Source: Photorhabdus khanii NC19 (GTDB taxonomy: Bacteria > Pseudomonadota > Gammaproteobacteria > Enterobacterales > Enterobacteriaceae). From it: a DNA stretch of 47,727 nt. The DNA is taken from the NCBI RefSeq assembly GCF_000517265.1, contig NZ_AYSJ01000009.1:47623-95349 (forward strand), given 5' to 3'. The notes beneath the pieces are model-generated. The model saw only the letters and a program-made list of their open reading frames with translations. It searched no databases and had not been told where the DNA came from. Below, piece by piece: positions 14,022 through 23,982 of the stretch (positions within the stretch are counted from its first letter, which is position 1; the number at the start of each line of letters is the position of its first letter). Both the position numbers and the translations under genes were made by a program.

Positions 14022-14054
14022 TTATCCCCCAAAGAATATCATTCTGGGGGATAA
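14022..14054. terminator. Bidirectional terminator between hipA and hydrolase gene
   Basis: A 9-bp perfect stem (TTATCCCCC / GGGGGATAA) extended by AAAGAAT/ATTCT pairs separates the convergent hipA and 14062-14580 genes. Confidence 0.7.
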
Positions 14055-14061
14055 GAGAACA

Positions 14062-14580
14062 TTAACGTCCCAATGCTTTGTTTATTAACCCAGTGGCAAT
14101 GTTACAACCATTGGGTTTTGATATTTCTGAGTGTGCGCAATCTACCAACTCTACGGTTATTCTGTTGGAGCATTTTAGCTGGTCGATAAAGTATTTTTCA
14201 TCGTTGGAGAAAAACAACGACGTAGGTTTTACTGATTTCACATCCAGGTAATCGCGGATACGTGAACCAAAGATGCAAATAAAATGCTGAACGGGTAAAT
14301 TTCTATCATTAGAAAGTCGCCAGGCTACTGTCGCGCCGATACTGAATCCAACCAGTATCACTGGAGTGTTGATATATGTAAGGGTATCCCTTACTTTGCA
14401 TGTGTATTTATCTATTGATGAAACGTTATGGAAATATTCGTACATCGCCTCTTGATTATTTGGAGTTTCATTTTCTTTTTCGTAAGGGGAAATGAATGAT
14501 ACATCACCACTTAAACGTTCCGCAATTAATTTTGCGTGTTCTGAAATTCCATGGATATCCGTTAAAAATATAAATTTCAT
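14062..14580 (-). CDS. Small alpha/beta-hydrolase, dienelactone hydrolase-like
   Basis: This 172-residue cytoplasmic protein starts MKFIFLTDIHGISEHAKLIA. It has the nucleophile elbow GFSIG (GxSxG, serine about residue 100) after the strand TPVILV, and a histidine in VDCAHSEIS near residue 149, the pattern of a Ser-His hydrolase. Strand and helix spacing resemble dienelactone-hydrolase-like enzymes of similar small size. The substrate cannot be told. It stands alone between hipA and fdhD, with a terminator shared with hipA and a 254-bp AT-rich leader. Its low GC suggests an accessory gene. Confidence 0.7.
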   Translation of the reverse strand: MKFIFLTDIHGISEHAKLIAERLSGDVSFISPYEKENETPNNQEAMYEYFHNVSSIDKYTCKVRDTLTYINTPVILVGFSIGATVAWRLSNDRNLPVQHFICIFGSRIRDYLDVKSVKPTSLFFSNDEKYFIDQLKCSNRITVELVDCAHSEISKPNGCNIATGLINKALGR

Positions 14581-14834
14581 TTAATTATCATTAAGTTAAT
14601 ATGGTTTAAAATTAAGGTGTATGAGTTAATTATATAACTAAATTGATGTTGTATGATTTGTTGAATAATAAGTTGTTGTAGTTAAATAACGTTTCATAAT
14701 TCTGCTACACATAACTCTCTTCAATTCATTGTTATACATAGAATTATAAGTGACATAAGATGTAGCACCATTTTGAAATCTTATTTAACTACATACATTG
14801 AACCCAACTTATGGATGTTTTACAGCCTGAATGA

Positions 14835-15671
14835 TTAATCTATTAACCGCTCAGGATGAGTATAAACCGTTGCCCTGCCGGGTTTACAAAAACCAACCAG
14901 TGTCAGATTACATTGATCAGCGACTTCTACAGCCAGTGAAGTCGCTGCTGAAACAGCAAATAAAATCTCAACGCCACAGGTAGCAGATTTTTGTATCATT
15001 TCATAGCTGGCACGGCTGGATACCAGAGCAGCGCCTTGTTGCCAGTCTGCTTTGGCTTTCATTCCCAGCATTTTGTCCAACGCAACGTGACGGCCTACAT
15101 CCTCACAACCTCCCAATAACTCACCTTCTGGACTGATCCAGCTTGCCGCATGAGTACAACCGGTCAGTGCGCCAATATCCTGAACATTGGTCAATTGGGA
15201 GAGAGCATAGTCAAGATGGCTTAATGAAAAGGTTTGAGTGAAAGGTAATGGGGCAATCGGGCGGAAAATGTCAGAAAGTTGTTCTGTACCGCAGATCCCG
15301 CAGCCGGTCCTTCCCGCCATATTGCGTCTGCGTTCTTTCAAACCAGCAAAACGGCGACTGGAAAGTTCTATTTGTAACTCAATCCCGCCGTTACAATCGA
15401 CGATAGTCTCAATGCCACGAATTTCTTGTTGAGATTCAATAATGCCTTCAGAAAGCGAGAACCCAACAGCGAAGTGTTCGAGATCTTTAGGGCTGGCCAT
15501 CATTACAACATGTGAGATACCGTTGTAGACTAAAGCAACTGGAATTTCTTCTGCAACCCAATCAGCTTTTAGTGTGTTGAGATGATACTTTTGTTGCACA
15601 TTTGTTTGTTTTACACCCTCAATCACATCAAATTGTAACAACTTCCCTGATCTTGTGTTATGCATATGCAT
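14835..15671 (-). CDS. fdhD: Formate dehydrogenase sulfurtransferase FdhD
   Basis: FdhD transfers sulfur from IscS to the molybdenum bis-MGD cofactor, a step required for formate dehydrogenase activity. The 278-residue product carries the sulfur-transfer cysteine pair GCGIC (Cys about 121 and 124) after RRNMAGRT. It also has the conserved [19 protein letters not shown] and [13 protein letters not shown] segments, and ends [20 protein letters not shown] followed by a short tail. ATG 15671 and ATG 15665 are both possible starts. It diverges from fdoG, as in E. coli, where fdhD lies next to fdoGHI-fdhE. The context fits activation of the enzyme encoded opposite. Confidence 0.96.
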   Translation of the reverse strand: MHMHNTRSGKLLQFDVIEGVKQTNVQQKYHLNTLKADWVAEEIPVALVYNGISHVVMMASPKDLEHFAVGFSLSEGIIESQQEIRGIETIVDCNGGIELQIELSSRRFAGLKERRRNMAGRTGCGICGTEQLSDIFRPIAPLPFTQTFSLSHLDYALSQLTNVQDIGALTGCTHAASWISPEGELLGGCEDVGRHVALDKMLGMKAKADWQQGAALVSSRASYEMIQKSATCGVEILFAVSAATSLAVEVADQCNLTLVGFCKPGRATVYTHPERLID

Positions 15672-15849
15672 TAGACGAAATACCTAATAGTGTTACTACA
15701 TAATAATTATGTGGAAAAAAGAGTCTATACTATTTATCAGGCAATGAATCTGATCCCGCTATGGAAAGTGATTAATAAAGAACACATTCAAGATTTTTCC
15801 CGTGAAGGAATGGATGGTTGTTTAAAACAATGTGAGTGAGGAGATCCCC

Positions 15850-18800
15850 ATGCAAGTCAGCAGAAGGCAGTTCTTTAAGATCTGCGCTGGCGGTATGGCA
15901 GGTACGACGGTAGCAGCGTTGGGTTTTGTGCCAACTGCGGCTCTTGCACAAACACGTAACTATAAACTATTGCGTGCACGTGAAACCCGAAATACCTGTA
16001 CGTACTGCTCTGTCGGTTGTGGACTGTTGATGTATAGCCTTGGCGATGGCGCAAAAAATGCGAAAGAAAGTATTTTTCATATTGAAGGCGATCCAGATCA
16101 CCCGGTGAACCGTGGCGCGCTGTGTCCTAAAGGGGCGGGTCTGATTGACTTTATCCACAGTGAAAGCCGCCTGAAATATCCAGAATACCGTGCTGCCGGT
16201 TCTGACAAATGGCAACGTATCTCTTGGGATGAGGCATTTGATCGCATCGCTAAGTTAATGAAAGCCGATCGTGATGCTAATTTTGTTAAAACCAACAAAG
16301 AGGGTGTCACAGTCAACCGGTGGCTGACGACGGGGATGCTATGTGCGTCCGCTTCCAGTAATGAAACAGGCTATCTGACGCAAAAATTTAGTCGCGCTCT
16401 CGGCATGCTCGCCGTAGATAATCAGGCGCGTGTCTGACACGGACCAACGGTAGCAAGTCTTGCTCCAACATTTGGTCGCGGTGCGATGACCAACCACTGG
16501 GTTGATATTAAGAACGCGAATCTGATTGTCGTGATGGGGGGTAATGCAGCCGAAGCGCATCCGGTGGGATTTCGCTGGGCGATGGAAGCGAAAATCCATA
16601 ATAACGCTAAGTTAATCGTGATCGATCCACGTTTTACCCGTACAGCATCTGTAGCGGATTTCTATACGCCAATCCGTTCCGGTACTGATATTGCCTTCTT
16701 GTCAGGTGTGATTTTATACCTGCTAACCAACCATAAGATTAACCGTGAATATGTTGAGGCGTACACTAACGCCAGCCTTATCGTGCGTGAAGATTACTCG
16801 TTCGATGATGGTTTATTCAGCGGTTATGATGCAGAAAACCGTCAATACGACAAAACCAGTTGGAACTATGCACTGGATGAAAATGGTTTTGCCAAACGTG
16901 ATATCACACTAAGCCATCCGCGTTGTGTATGGAACCTGTTAAAAGAGCACGTTAGCCGCTATACGCCTGATGTTGTCAGTGATATTTGTGGCACGCCAAA
17001 AGATGATTTTCTGAAAGTCTGTGAATATATTGCAGAGACTTGCGTTAAGGACAAGACCGCTTCCTTCTTGTACGCACTGGGTTGGACTCAACACTCAGTT
17101 GGTGCACAAAACATCCGTACTATGGCAATGATCCAACTGCTGCTGGGCAACATGGGTATGGCTGGTGGCGGTGTTAACGCATTGCGTGGTCACTCGAATA
17201 TTCAGGGATTGACTGATTTGGGGCTATTGTCGCAGAGCTTGCCGGGATATCTGACATTGCCGTCAGAGAAACAGACCGATCTGCAAACTTATCTACAGGC
17301 AAATACACCGAAACCCTTGTTGCCAGGTCAGGTTAACTACTGGGGTAATTACCCGAAATTTTTTGTCAGCCTGATGAAGAGTTTCTACGGTAACAATGCC
17401 CGTCAAGAGAATGATTGGGGTTTTGACTGGTTGCCTAAATGGGATAAAAGTTATGACGTTCTGCAATTTTTCGAAATGATGTCGAAAGGTGAAGTGAACG
17501 GCTATATTTGTCAAGGCTTTAACCCGGTTGCCTCATTCCCGGATAAAAACAAAGTGGTTGATGCACTGTCGAAGCTGAAATTCCTAATCACTATTGACCC
17601 ACTTAATACTGAAACATCCACTTTCTGGCAGAACCACGGTGAATTTAACGACGTTGATTCAGCTAAAATTCAGACAGAAGTTTTCCGTCTGCCGTGTTGT
17701 TGTTTCGCAGAAGAAAACGGCTCGATTGTTAACTCTGGCCGCTGGTTGCAATGGCACTGGAAAGGGGCTGATGCGCCGGGAGAAGCTATCGGTGATGGCG
17801 AAATTCTCTCTGGTATCTTCAAACGTATGCGGGATATGTATCGTGCAGAAGGAGGAGTATTACCAGAGCAGGTGCTGAATATGACTTGGGATTACTTCAA
17901 CCCGGACAGTCCTACATCGGAAGAGGTAGCTCAGGAGAGTAATGGCCGGGCACTGGTGGATCTACTTGATGCTGATGGCAACGTCATGGTGAAGCAAGGT
18001 CAGCAATTGACCTCTTTTGCCCAACTACGTGATGACGGCACGACTGCCAGTGGTTGTTGGATCTTTGCCGGAAGCTGGACACCAGAAGGTAACCAGATGG
18101 CCCGTCGTGATAATTCTGACCCGTCAGGTTTGGGTAATACACTGGGTTGGGCCTGGGCGTGGCCGCTAAATCGTCGTATTTTGTATAACCGTGCATCGGC
18201 TGATCCGCAGGGTAAACCGTGGGACCCGAAACGTCAGTTATTGACGTGGCGTGGTGCTAAGTGGGATGGGGCTGATATTCCTGATTACAGTGTGGCTGCA
18301 CCGGAAACCGATGTGGGTCCGTTTATCATGCAACCGGAAGGTATGGGGCGTCTGTTCGCTATTGATAAGATGGCTGAAGGCCCGTTTCCTGAACACTATG
18401 AACCCTTTGAAACGCCGTTGGGTACCAATCCGTTGCATCCGAATGTGATATCTAACCCGGCTGCCCGTGTGTTCAAAAGAGACTTTGAGGCTATGGGGAA
18501 GGCGGATAAATTCCCCTATGTGGGAACCACTTACCGTCTGACAGAACATTTTCACTACTGGACAAAACATGCATTACTGAACTCGATTATCCAGCCTGAG
18601 CAGTTTGTGGAAATCGGTGAAAAACTGGCAGAGAAGAAAGGCATCAAACACGGAGATACTGTCAAAGTCAGTTCGAACCGTGGCTACATTAAGGCGAAAG
18701 CGGTCGTCACCAAACGTATTCGGACTCTGCATGTGCACGGACGTGAAGTGGATACTATCGGTATTCCCATTCATTGGGGTTTTGAAGGCGCGGCTAAAAA

Positions 18801-18897
18801 AGGCTTTATTGCTAATACGCTGACACCCTTTGTTGGTGATGCGAACACACAAACGCCTGAATTCAAAGCGTTTCTGGTTAATGTGGAAAAGGTATAA
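15850..18897 (+). CDS. fdoG: Formate dehydrogenase-O major subunit, selenocysteine-containing
   Basis: This is the catalytic subunit of the membrane-bound formate dehydrogenase that oxidises periplasmic formate. The start is ATG 15850 behind a GAGGAG site, giving 1015 residues with TGA at codon 196 (16435-16437) read as selenocysteine. The reading frame continues in perfect register ([19 protein letters not shown]). The N-terminus [16 protein letters not shown] is a twin-arginine signal. [10 protein letters not shown] and ALCPKGAG bind a [4Fe-4S] cluster. The start MQVSRRQFF and the IHSESRLK segment look more like FdoG than FdnG, and the fdhD neighbour supports fdo. Gene finders split it into two ORFs at the TGA, but this is not a pseudogene. 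Confidence 0.96.
16435..16477 (+). promoter_or_regulatory. Selenocysteine codon with bacterial SECIS hairpin
   Basis: Directly after the TGA (16435-16437) the mRNA can fold with GACCAA (16442-16447) pairing to TTGGTC (16472-16477). Inside is an AGCAA / TTGCT stem (16452-16456 with 16460-16464) capped by GTC. The position just 3' of the UGA is right for the SelB-binding element of fdo/fdn genes. Confidence 0.85.
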
Positions 18898-18908
18898 GGG
18901 GAAAAATT

Positions 18909-19838
18909 ATGTCATTGCAAACTCAAGACATTATTCGTCGCTCTGCCACCCACTCTTTCACTCCTGCGCCCCGGGTGCGGGATGACCAGGAAGAAGTTGC
19001 GAAGCTGATTGATGTCACAACGTGTATTGGTTGTAAAGCTTGTCAGGTGGCCTGTTCCGAATGGAACGATATCCGTGATGAAATCGGTTATAACGTGGGT
19101 GTTTATGATAACCCGGCTGATTTAACCGCTAAATCATGGACCGTGATGCGCTTTTCGGAAGTTGAAGAGAATGGCAAGCTGGAGTGGCTTATCCGCAAGG
19201 ATGGTTGTATGCACTGTGCTGATCCGGGCTGCTTGAAAGCTTGTCCGGCGGAAGGTGCGATCATCCAGTATGCTAATGGGATTGTTGATTTCCAGTCAGA
19301 ACACTGTATTGGTTGTGGTTACTGTATCGCGGGTTGCCCGTTCAATGTGCCGCGTATTAACAAAGAGGACAACCGGGTATACAAATGTACCTTATGTGTT
19401 GACCGCGTTGGTGTCGGTCAGGAGCCTGCTTGTGTGAAAACCTGTCCGACCGGTGCAATCCATTTTGGCAGTAAAAAAGCGATGAAAGATTTGGCTGTTG
19501 AACGGGTCACTGAGTTGAAAGGCCGTAGTTATGAGAATGCTGGCCTGTACGATCCGGCAGGGGTTGGGGGTACTCATGTGATGTATGTGTTGCACCATAG
19601 TGATAAACCTCAGTTATATCATGGCCTACCGGATAATCCGTCTATCAGCCCGACAGTCACCTTCTGGAAAGGTATTTGGAAGCCTCTGGCTGCGGTGGGG
19701 TTTGCGGCGACATTTGCTGCCAGTCTTTTCCATTATGTGGGTATTGGTCCGAATCGTGTGACTGAGGAAGACGAGGAAGATGCGCGTCGTGATGCAGAAT
19801 CTTCACAGAAATCAGCCAATGGGGAGGAGCAGAGATGA
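18909..19838 (+). CDS. fdoH: Formate dehydrogenase-O iron-sulfur subunit
   Basis: This is the electron-transfer beta subunit, carrying four [4Fe-4S] clusters from FdoG to the cytochrome b subunit. The 309-residue product has four ferredoxin-type cysteine clusters: [37 protein letters not shown], and [22 protein letters not shown]-terminal membrane anchor ([20 protein letters not shown]) lies near residues 255-275 and is followed by an acidic and charged tail that is slightly longer than in E. coli (300). It begins 11 bp after fdoG with an AAGGGG site, and its stop overlaps the fdoI start (ATGA). Confidence 0.97.
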   Translation: MSLQTQDIIRRSATHSFTPAPRVRDDQEEVAKLIDVTTCIGCKACQVACSEWNDIRDEIGYNVGVYDNPADLTAKSWTVMRFSEVEENGKLEWLIRKDGCMHCADPGCLKACPAEGAIIQYANGIVDFQSEHCIGCGYCIAGCPFNVPRINKEDNRVYKCTLCVDRVGVGQEPACVKTCPTGAIHFGSKKAMKDLAVERVTELKGRSYENAGLYDPAGVGGTHVMYVLHHSDKPQLYHGLPDNPSISPTVTFWKGIWKPLAAVGFAATFAASLFHYVGIGPNRVTEEDEEDARRDAESSQKSANGEEQR

Positions 19839-20476
19839 AAAAGAGAAAGGATATTATTATCCGTCACTCACCGGTTGAGCGGGTAAACCACTGGGCGGTA
19901 GTACTCTGTTTTCTGTTTACCGCCATCAGCGGATTGGGATTCTTTTTCCCCTCTTTTAACTGGCTGATGAATATTTTCGGTACACCTCAGTTGTCACGGA
20001 TTTTGCATCCGTTTGCTGGCTCTGTGATGTTTGTTTTGTTTATCTTTATGTTTTTCAGATACTTCAAACATAACTTTATCGACAAAGACGACATTGTATG
20101 GCTGAAAAATATTCGTAAGATTTTGAGAAATGAGGAAGCCGGTGATATCGGTCAATACAACTTGGGTCAGAAAGGTGTCTATTGGTCTATCAGTGTCTGT
20201 CTGATATTGCTGGCCGTCAGTGGTATTATTATCTGGCGTCCATATTTTGCTGATTTCTTCTCTATCCCGGTTATCCGTGTTGCTCTATTGGTTCATTCAA
20301 TGTCAGCCATTGGTTTGATCTTGACCATTATTATTCATGCTTATGCGGCATTCTGGGTGAAAGGTTCTGTCCGGGCTATGGTTGAAGGTTGGGTGACTCG
20401 CGGGTGGGCGAAGAAGCATCATCCACGTTGGTATCGTGAAGTGATGAAACAGGAGAGACAGGAAGATAAGCTCTGA
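19835..20476 (+). CDS. fdoI: Formate dehydrogenase-O cytochrome b556 subunit
   Basis: This gamma subunit anchors the complex in the inner membrane, binds two haem b groups and passes electrons to quinone. The 213-residue product has four hydrophobic segments. Candidate haem-ligand histidines lie in [24 protein letters not shown] and [13 protein letters not shown]. coli FdoI has 211 residues. It overlaps fdoH by 4 bp, so fdoGHI is one operon. In E. coli fdhE follows immediately; here about 4.2 kb carrying three methyltransferase genes lies in between, and a hairpin follows fdoI. Confidence 0.96.
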   Translation: MKKRKDIIIRHSPVERVNHWAVVLCFLFTAISGLGFFFPSFNWLMNIFGTPQLSRILHPFAGSVMFVLFIFMFFRYFKHNFIDKDDIVWLKNIRKILRNEEAGDIGQYNLGQKGVYWSISVCLILLAVSGIIIWRPYFADFFSIPVIRVALLVHSMSAIGLILTIIIHAYAAFWVKGSVRAMVEGWVTRGWAKKHHPRWYREVMKQERQEDKL

Positions 20477-20490
20477 TATATAATAATCAA

Positions 20491-20516
20491 GGCAGAGTAG
20501 TTATATTCTGCCTATT
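20491..20516 (+). terminator. Hairpin after fdoGHI
   Basis: A GGCAGA / TCTGCC stem (20491-20496, 20507-20512) lies 15 bp after the fdoI stop. The T-run is weak. Confidence 0.5.
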
Positions 20517-20557
20517 ACTCATCAAGTTTGAGCAATACAGGAAATTATTAAAATAAA

Positions 20558-20584
20558 AATGGTATCAAATATTTCGATACCATT
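20558..20584. terminator. Terminator between fdoI and the methyltransferase genes
   Basis: AATGGTATC / GATACCATT form a 10-bp stem around a 7-base loop. T-rich sequence follows on both strands, best on the minus strand. It terminates the methyltransferase operon and backs up fdoGHI termination. Confidence 0.75.
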
Positions 20585-20657
20585 TATTATATGCCCAGTT
20601 CTTAAAAAAACAATATCCATATGATTATCTTTAAAGGTGTCCTGACTGGCTTGTGAT

Positions 20658-21611
20658 TTATTTTACACCCAGTTCGATAATTGAATATAACTCATTTATA
20701 TTTTTAGTGTTTTTAATAATAAGTCCTGCCTGATCAGCCAGATATTCGAATTCAGTCAAGTAACGCTCTTTTCCTGAAAGTAGTACATCCATTGCGATAT
20801 CCGTAGATTTAATTCTTTCTGATGGCGATTTTTTTATTAATCCTATCAATAAAATAGTTGCGCTATCATCCATTGCTTTTCGGCAATTTTTCAATATTAA
20901 TATTGAATCATTATCAGACCAGTTATGGATAACATTCTTCAAAATATATAAATCATAACCTGACGGAATTGACTTTAAAAAATTTCCATTTATAAACTCC
21001 ATATCTCCTGAAACAGGAACCTCATTGTACATATCCAATACGGCGTAATGTTTTCCTTTTGCCTTTTCGCTAATTCTTACTAAAAGATTTCCTTCTCCTC
21101 CGCCAAGATCTAATATTCTGTTGTATTGACTAAAATCGTAAATATCGAGCAATTCTCCAACTATTTTGTCTGAGTTTTTTGACATAAAATGATCAAAATT
21201 TGATTTAAGCGATTGATTATTTTCTAAGTAATCAAAGAATGGCTTTCCATGTACTATTTCAAATGCGGGTTTGCCATTATTTTCAAGTAAGGATTTTGAA
21301 TACATTAACCAAGCGAGCCAAAACTCTGGGCTAATCTCACATTTTGTCATGAGTGATTCCATACTTTCAGGATTGGCAAGTGCACTGCATTCGTCAGAAA
21401 GTGCGATTTTATCGTTGTTGCTAACTAATATCCCTATTTCGATTAAGAAATCACATAATCGGCTAAGGCGAGAATGATCAATATCAGATTTATGAGAAAG
21501 CTCGCTGATATCGATATAGGCCCCATCTTTAAAGTAGACCGATAATCCTGTATCAACAAAAGCATAAATTGCGGCTGATTTTCTATATGATGTAATCAGA
21601 TTGATTAGCAT
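20658..21611 (-). CDS. SAM-dependent O-methyltransferase, copy 1 of 3
   Basis: This 317-residue enzyme is of the acetylserotonin/caffeate O-methyltransferase type. It has an N-terminal winged-helix dimerisation domain (residues 1-90), a SAM-binding loop DLGGGEG (168-174), and the active-site histidine in NVIHNWSDND (His229), followed by ILKNCRKAMDD. It is second in a two-gene minus-strand operon, 47 bp after the copy at 21659-22612. The SD is AAGGGT. It is closely similar to that copy, and to a third at 23029-23982, so the array arose by tandem duplication. From memory, unverified: O-methyltransferases at a comparable place in Photorhabdus laumondii TT01 (plu4890-4895) methylate anthraquinones. 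A polyketide or phenolic substrate is thus plausible but inferred. Confidence 0.85.
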   Translation of the reverse strand: MLINLITSYRKSAAIYAFVDTGLSVYFKDGAYIDISELSHKSDIDHSRLSRLCDFLIEIGILVSNNDKIALSDECSALANPESMESLMTKCEISPEFWLAWLMYSKSLLENNGKPAFEIVHGKPFFDYLENNQSLKSNFDHFMSKNSDKIVGELLDIYDFSQYNRILDLGGGEGNLLVRISEKAKGKHYAVLDMYNEVPVSGDMEFINGNFLKSIPSGYDLYILKNVIHNWSDNDSILILKNCRKAMDDSATILLIGLIKKSPSERIKSTDIAMDVLLSGKERYLTEFEYLADQAGLIIKNTKNINELYSIIELGVK

Positions 21612-21658
21612 AGCGTTACCCTTATGTCTTCATATTTATAGAGAAATGAAGTTATAAT

Positions 21659-22612
21659 TTATTCTATTCCTAGTTGGATAATTGAAGATGATTCATCTAT
21701 ATCTTTAGTATCCTGAATGACCAGCCCGGCTTGGTTAGCTAAGTATTCGAATTCATTCAAGAAACGTTCTTTTCCTGAGAATAGTACATCCATTAATATG
21801 TCTAAAAATATAACCATGCTGGATTGTGATTTTTTCGTGTAGTTTATCAATAAGACAGTTGCACCGTTATCTATTGCCTTTCGGCAATTTTCCAAAATTA
21901 ATATTGCGTCATTATCAGACCAATCATGAAGAATATTCTTTAAAATATATAAATCATAACCTGATGGAACTGATTTTAGAAAATCTCCATTTATAAACTC
22001 TATATTTTCTGAAACAGGAATTTCATTATATCTGTCCAATACAGCGTAGTGTTTTACTTTTACTTTTTCTCTGATTTTTATCAAAAGATTTCCCTCTCCA
22101 CCTCCAACGTCTAATATTCTGTTGTATTGACTAAAATCATAAATATCAAGTAACTTTTCAATTATTCTGTCTGAGGTTTTTGACATTGCGGAGTCAAAAA
22201 TTGATCTGACTAATTTATTGTTATAAAAATATTCAAAGAATGGTTTTCCATGTGTTATTTCAAATGCCGATTTGCCATCATTTTCAAGTAAGGATTTTGG
22301 GTACATTGACCAAACGTTCCAGCAATCTGGGCTGAGTTCCCACTTTATAAATAATGATTCCATACTTTCAGGATCAGCAAGTGCACGGCATTCATCAGAA
22401 AGTGCGACTTTATCGTTGTTGTTCACTAATACCCCTATTTCGATTAAGAAATCACATAATCGGCTAAGGCGAGAATGATCAATACCAAATTTATCAGAAA
22501 GCTCGCTGATATCGATATAGGCCCCATCTTTAAAGTGGACCGATAATCCTGTATCAACAAAAGCATAAATTGCAGCTGATTTTCTATATGAGGTAATAAG
22601 TTCGACTAGCAT
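21659..22612 (-). CDS. SAM-dependent O-methyltransferase, copy 2 of 3
   Basis: This is another 317-residue member of the array, first gene of the two-gene operon (SD AAAGGA before ATG 22612). Its first 65 residues are nearly the same as copy 1 (KSAAIYAFVDTGLSVHFKDG). It keeps the SAM loop DVGGGEG (168-174) and the catalytic histidine in NILHDWSDND (229). The differences between copies fall mainly in residues 85-150 and 255-275, where substrate contacts lie in this fold, so the paralogs may prefer different positions or substrates. It is AT-rich compared with fdoGHI. The substrate is unknown from sequence. The possible anthraquinone role is as noted for copy 1. Confidence 0.85.
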   Translation of the reverse strand: MLVELITSYRKSAAIYAFVDTGLSVHFKDGAYIDISELSDKFGIDHSRLSRLCDFLIEIGVLVNNNDKVALSDECRALADPESMESLFIKWELSPDCWNVWSMYPKSLLENDGKSAFEITHGKPFFEYFYNNKLVRSIFDSAMSKTSDRIIEKLLDIYDFSQYNRILDVGGGEGNLLIKIREKVKVKHYAVLDRYNEIPVSENIEFINGDFLKSVPSGYDLYILKNILHDWSDNDAILILENCRKAIDNGATVLLINYTKKSQSSMVIFLDILMDVLFSGKERFLNEFEYLANQAGLVIQDTKDIDESSSIIQLGIE

Positions 22613-23028
22613 TGAGTTATCCTTTATGTCTTTATATTATAAATAAATGAAGTGTTTTATCTAAAGTCCTGGAAGTGCCATTACGACTGATTGGATATTT
22701 TTACTAAAATGTGATTATTAGCTTTGTTATTTTTCCTAGTGATATAGTGAAGATCTAATTCTTCTTACTTGATAATTGTTTAACTTAATTTTAATACGTA
22801 TTTGAGTGAGACTATCAGACTATATTAAATCTGATAAAAAGAAATGATGAAGATCACAATTGGCAGAACATAACTCGTTCGCTGAATATTATTTTAATAC
22901 GTATATGTCACGTTGATATAAAATGAAAATTGGCATCTAAGATTATGATGCCAATTTTATATATAAATTTCTTAATAATGCAATATCCATATAATTATCT
23001 TTGGAAGTAATCCATAACTACCTATAAT
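22613..23028 (-). promoter_or_regulatory. Promoter region of the two-gene methyltransferase operon
   Basis: This 416-bp AT-rich stretch has no ORF. Its gene-proximal part resembles the upstream region of copy 3: shared GAGTTATCCTTTATGT next to the start codon, and a shared AAATGATGAAGATCACAATT-like site at about 22842-22861. It ends with the terminator of copy 3. Promoter elements cannot be placed with certainty. Confidence 0.5.
22926..22958 (-). terminator. Terminator of methyltransferase copy 3
   Basis: A perfect AAAATTGGCATC / GATGCCAATTTT stem with a 9-base loop lies about 70 bp after the stop of the 23029-23982 gene. Copy 3 is therefore a separate transcription unit. Confidence 0.8.
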
Positions 23029-23982
23029 TTATTTTACCTTTAGTTCAATAGTTGAAAATGTTTCATCTATATCTTTACTATCTTTAATGGTGAGCCCTGC
23101 TTGATTAGCCAGATATTCGACTTCATCCAAATAGCGCTCTTTCGATAAAAATAGCATATCCATTAATATGCTCATAGAGTTAGCTATTGGGGATTGTGGC
23201 TTTTTCATCATGCTTATCAATAAGATAGTTGCACCATCATCCATTGCTTTTCGGCAATTATTTAAAATTGATATTACGTCATTATCACTCCAATTATGGA
23301 TGATATTCATTAAGATATATAAATCATAACCTGATGGAATAGATTTCATAAAATCTCCATTTATGAAATCTATATCTTCTGAAACAGGAAGTTCATTATA
23401 TCTATCTAATACAGCATAATGTTTTCCTTTTACTTTTTCATTAATGCTTTTCAGAAGATGTCCTCTTGCGCCTCCAACATCTAACATTCTGTTATATTGA
23501 TTAAAATCATAAACATCAAGCAAATTTTTAATTAATGTATTAGAGTTTTTTGTCATTAGAGCATCGAAATCTGCTCTGAGTGATTTATTATCCGCTAGAT
23601 GTTCAAAAATTGTCTTTCCATATACCATTTCAAATGCTGATTTACCATTGTTTTCACGTAGAGATTTTGAATACATTACCCAAGAGTTCCAATGTTCTTG
23701 GTTGGTTTCATATTTTATCATTAATGACTCTAGACTTTCAGGGTCGGTAAGTGCACTGCATTCGTCAGAAAGTGTTATTCCGTGATTGTTGCTAACTAAT
23801 ACTCCTATTTCAATTAAATAATCACATAATTGATTAAGGCGAGATTTGTCAACGCCAGATTTATGGGAAAGCTCGTCTATATCTACGCAGGCCCCATTTT
23901 TAAAGTGATCAGATAATCCTGTATCAACAAAAGCGTAAATTGTGGCTGTTTTTCTATGCGATGTAATCAGGTCGATTAGCAT
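23029..23982 (-). CDS. SAM-dependent O-methyltransferase, copy 3 of 3, altered SAM loop
   Basis: This is a 317-residue paralog of the other two, with SD AAAGGA and start ATG 23982. It is the most diverged. The SAM-binding loop reads DVGGARG instead of DLGGGEG, replacing the acidic residue and one glycine of motif I, while the catalytic histidine in NIIHNWSDND is kept. The N-terminal dimerisation domain also differs (for example KTATIYAFVDTGLSDHFKNG). It is transcribed alone, with its own terminator at 22926. Either it binds SAM with a changed loop or it has lost activity and acts as a dimer partner. The sequence cannot decide this. It lies next to fdhE, on the opposite strand. Confidence 0.82.
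   Translation of the reverse strand: MLIDLITSHRKTATIYAFVDTGLSDHFKNGACVDIDELSHKSGVDKSRLNQLCDYLIEIGVLVSNNHGITLSDECSALTDPESLESLMIKYETNQEHWNSWVMYSKSLRENNGKSAFEMVYGKTIFEHLADNKSLRADFDALMTKNSNTLIKNLLDVYDFNQYNRMLDVGGARGHLLKSINEKVKGKHYAVLDRYNELPVSEDIDFINGDFMKSIPSGYDLYILMNIIHNWSDNDVISILNNCRKAMDDGATILLISMMKKPQSPIANSMSILMDMLFLSKERYLDEVEYLANQAGLTIKDSKDIDETFSTIELKVK

Noticed and set aside
16435-16437. TGA inside fdoG as a sign of a pseudogene
   Set aside because: It is at codon 196, where formate dehydrogenases carry selenocysteine. The frame continues perfectly, a SECIS-like hairpin follows, and selA/selB are nearby.
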